Assembly: GCA_029168955.1 (NCBI GenBank)
Contig: JAPDOI010001074.1
Span: 62,001-126,000 of the forward strand
DNA length: 64,000 nt
DNA from: Aplectana chamaeleonis
Lineage: Eukaryota > Nematoda > Chromadorea > Rhabditida > Cosmocercidae
Direction: 5' to 3'
Made by a program: the position numbers and the translations under genes. Positions 62,811 to 64,000 of this stretch are shown here, piece by piece. The stretch's first letter is position 1. The number at the start of each line of letters is the position of its first letter. The notes beneath the pieces were generated by a model. It saw nothing but the letters and a program-made list of their open reading frames with translations, did no database searches and had not been told where the DNA came from.

Positions 62811-63038
62811 CAGGCCATAAAACGGCCAATGTCTCACCGTCGACTGCGTACCACGCGCTGCGCGACCGCACGCGCGTCGGCAGCGAACGAGTTTTGGCCG
62901 CCGCGCGGCGGCCGAAACGTCGCGCGGCGGCCAAAACTCGTCGCGCGGCGGCCAAAACTCATTCGCTGCCGACGCGCGTGCGGTCGCGCAGCGCGTGGTA
63001 CGGAGGCGGGGGGGGGACATGGGCCGGTTTATGGCCCG
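62811..63038. mobile_element. GC-rich palindromic TIR element with TA target
   Basis: TIRs CAGGCCATAAAACGGCC and GGCCGGTTTATGGCCCG; TA on each side (62809-62810 and 63039-63040). The interior has long inverse arms (ACCACGCGCTGCGCGACCGC and inverse) around a tandem GCGCGGCGGCCAAAACTCGT. The TA flanks suggest mobilisation by a Tc1/mariner-type transposase. Confidence 0.8.
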
Positions 63039-63076
63039 TATTTAAACTCTCATTCATCGATTCATTCTGATTTCAG

Positions 63077-63400
63077 GCTTTGCTAGGCTGGTGCAAGATA
63101 ATGCACCGCCTCACACGAGCAACCATACGAAGGATGAACTGAAAAAAAATGAGGGTGACGGTCCACCAGTGGCCAGCTGAAAGTCCAGATCTGAACCCCA
63201 TCGAGCTCGTTTGGGAAAGAATGAAATCAGCAGTAAGGTGCTGTTTCAAAATTGCAATCGAGCAACTGATCACATTTATAACTCCTATTTGTTTTAGAGA
63301 GAAAGGGGTTCGAAATCTGGACGATCTCAAGGTGGCGATCATCCAGTTCTGGTCTACGCTGACTCCGGACGTGTGCGCTAAATATGTAGGAGGAGGGGGG
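63077..63400 (+). pseudogene. Tc1-type DD34E transposase, C-terminal fragment
   Basis: The sequence reads LVQDNAPPHTSNHTKDELKK (second catalytic Asp), then WPAESPDLNPIELVWERMK (catalytic Glu) and NLDDLKVAIIQFWSTL, typical of Tc1. Thirty-four residues separate the Asp and Glu. A run of eight A at 63142-63149 shifts the frame by one base between these motifs. A 60-nt in-frame segment (63238-63297) begins GTGCTG, ends TTTTAG and is absent from typical family sequences, so it is likely an intron or small insertion. The first catalytic Asp, the DNA-binding domain and the ends are missing. The fragment starts at an acceptor-like TTTCAG. Confidence 0.8.
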
Positions 63401-63410
63401 GTAGACAACA

Positions 63411-63492
63411 GGCACTCTGCTGCGGGCGGAGCCAGAGAGGCGGGCCCGACTCCGCCCCTCGGTGCGGACGAGATCGCCTCCAGAGTGCCTCT
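63411..63492. repeat. Short TIR hairpin
   Basis: AGGCACTCTG at the left mirrors CCAGAGTGCCT at the right. The GC-rich interior has partial complementarity (GGGCGGAGCC, ACTCCGCCCC). It truncates the reading after the transposase C-terminus. Confidence 0.45.
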
Positions 63493-63499
63493 TTCACGA

Positions 63500-64000
63500 G
63501 TGCTTCGATTTGATCACTTCCTTACTGTAATTCTGCGCTATCCGTCTGTATTCCACTGAATCGTGAGCTACTATGCTGCTGATAAACCATTCTATTCAAC
63601 CCCAATGACAACCCTTTCGATAAACGCTGATCCCAAAAGCACTGGTTTGCTAACTCATTAGAGTTTTCATGTTTCCATGTCAACATGAAACCTTTCTTGA
63701 CCAGCAATACGATGCTATTAATGCGTTAACCCCATTTCTACTACGAACTACTGGATTTGAATATGGGTCTAGCTTCCAATTATTTTTTTGCATTGTTCAT
63801 TTCTTAAAAAAATGTGTTGAAGCCTTGGGTAACTCATGCAAGGTGGTCGAGCTCAAATTTTGTAAAATGTAAATGCAGCCTATTATTCATTGTGGAGCAA
63901 TTTGATTAGCAAAATTTCAAATTTGGGTACAACCTTAATTCCAAGGAGTGAAAAAAAATTGAGAATTTGCCAAAGCCACTGACACAATTTTTTTCCTAAA
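63500..64000. other. Gene-free right edge
   Basis: AT-rich sequence without recognised features; frames at 63522-63707 and 63669-63872 have no domain. Confidence 0.35.

Overview
The window is eukaryotic DNA that looks like a nematode genome, most likely a strongylid (clade V) worm. The evidence is short T-rich splice acceptors (TTTTCAG or TTTTAG), very small as well as multi-kilobase introns, an SL1-like spliced-leader RNA candidate, CR1-like and RTE-like LINE remnants, a Tc1-type transposase fragment and many kinds of terminal-inverted-repeat (TIR) elements. Nothing resembles bacterial operons, CRISPR or plasmid sequence. The genus is not determined here.

The main gene is easy to miss because its exons are short and far apart. 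Seven plus-strand exons from 16438 to 44078 join in phase (1452 nt, 483 codons plus stop). They encode a type I membrane protein: signal peptide, about 100 residues with 12 cysteines, a long Thr/Ser/Pro-rich mucin-like stalk, one transmembrane helix and a charged cytoplasmic tail. The introns (64, 5462, 5533, 8938, 354 and 5838 nt) hold most of the repeats in the middle of the window. An acceptor directly before the ATG suggests SL trans-splicing or a 5'-UTR intron. A second gene, on the minus strand at 61451-62498, has four exons and encodes a BEN-domain-like protein; its 5' exon was not found.

Layout: 1-16.4 kb has no gene I can support, only repeats (TTAA-flanked elements, an (ATGT)n microsatellite, a perfect 127-bp duplication and a large fold-back at 14.2-15.4 kb). 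16.4-44.1 kb is the mucin-like gene; its introns carry elements of the same families, two inverted minisatellites around a roughly 1-kb direct duplication, a TTACATGTAA-rich TIR element and a CR1-like LINE ending in an (AT)n tract. 44.7-51.3 kb is a nest of elements: a degenerate CR1-like RT on the minus strand is split by a TIR element, by a hAT-like element with an 8-bp target-site duplication (TSD), and probably by a 2.8-kb PIF/Harbinger-like element. The last contains a second TTACATGTAA element, which carries the SL-RNA-like locus. 51.3-61.4 kb has fold-backs, an RTE-like pseudogene and a degenerate AT-rich satellite. 61.4-64 kb has the BEN-like gene, a GC-rich hairpin element and a Tc1-type DD34E transposase fragment.

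The most notable observation is the SL-like RNA locus on the minus strand near 50454-50550. A 22-nt leader differing from SL1 at one base is followed by a GT donor, a compact stem-loop, an Sm-like AATTTTTTTTTG site and a GU-rich 3' hairpin. All calls come from reading the sequence; no database search or folding program was run.
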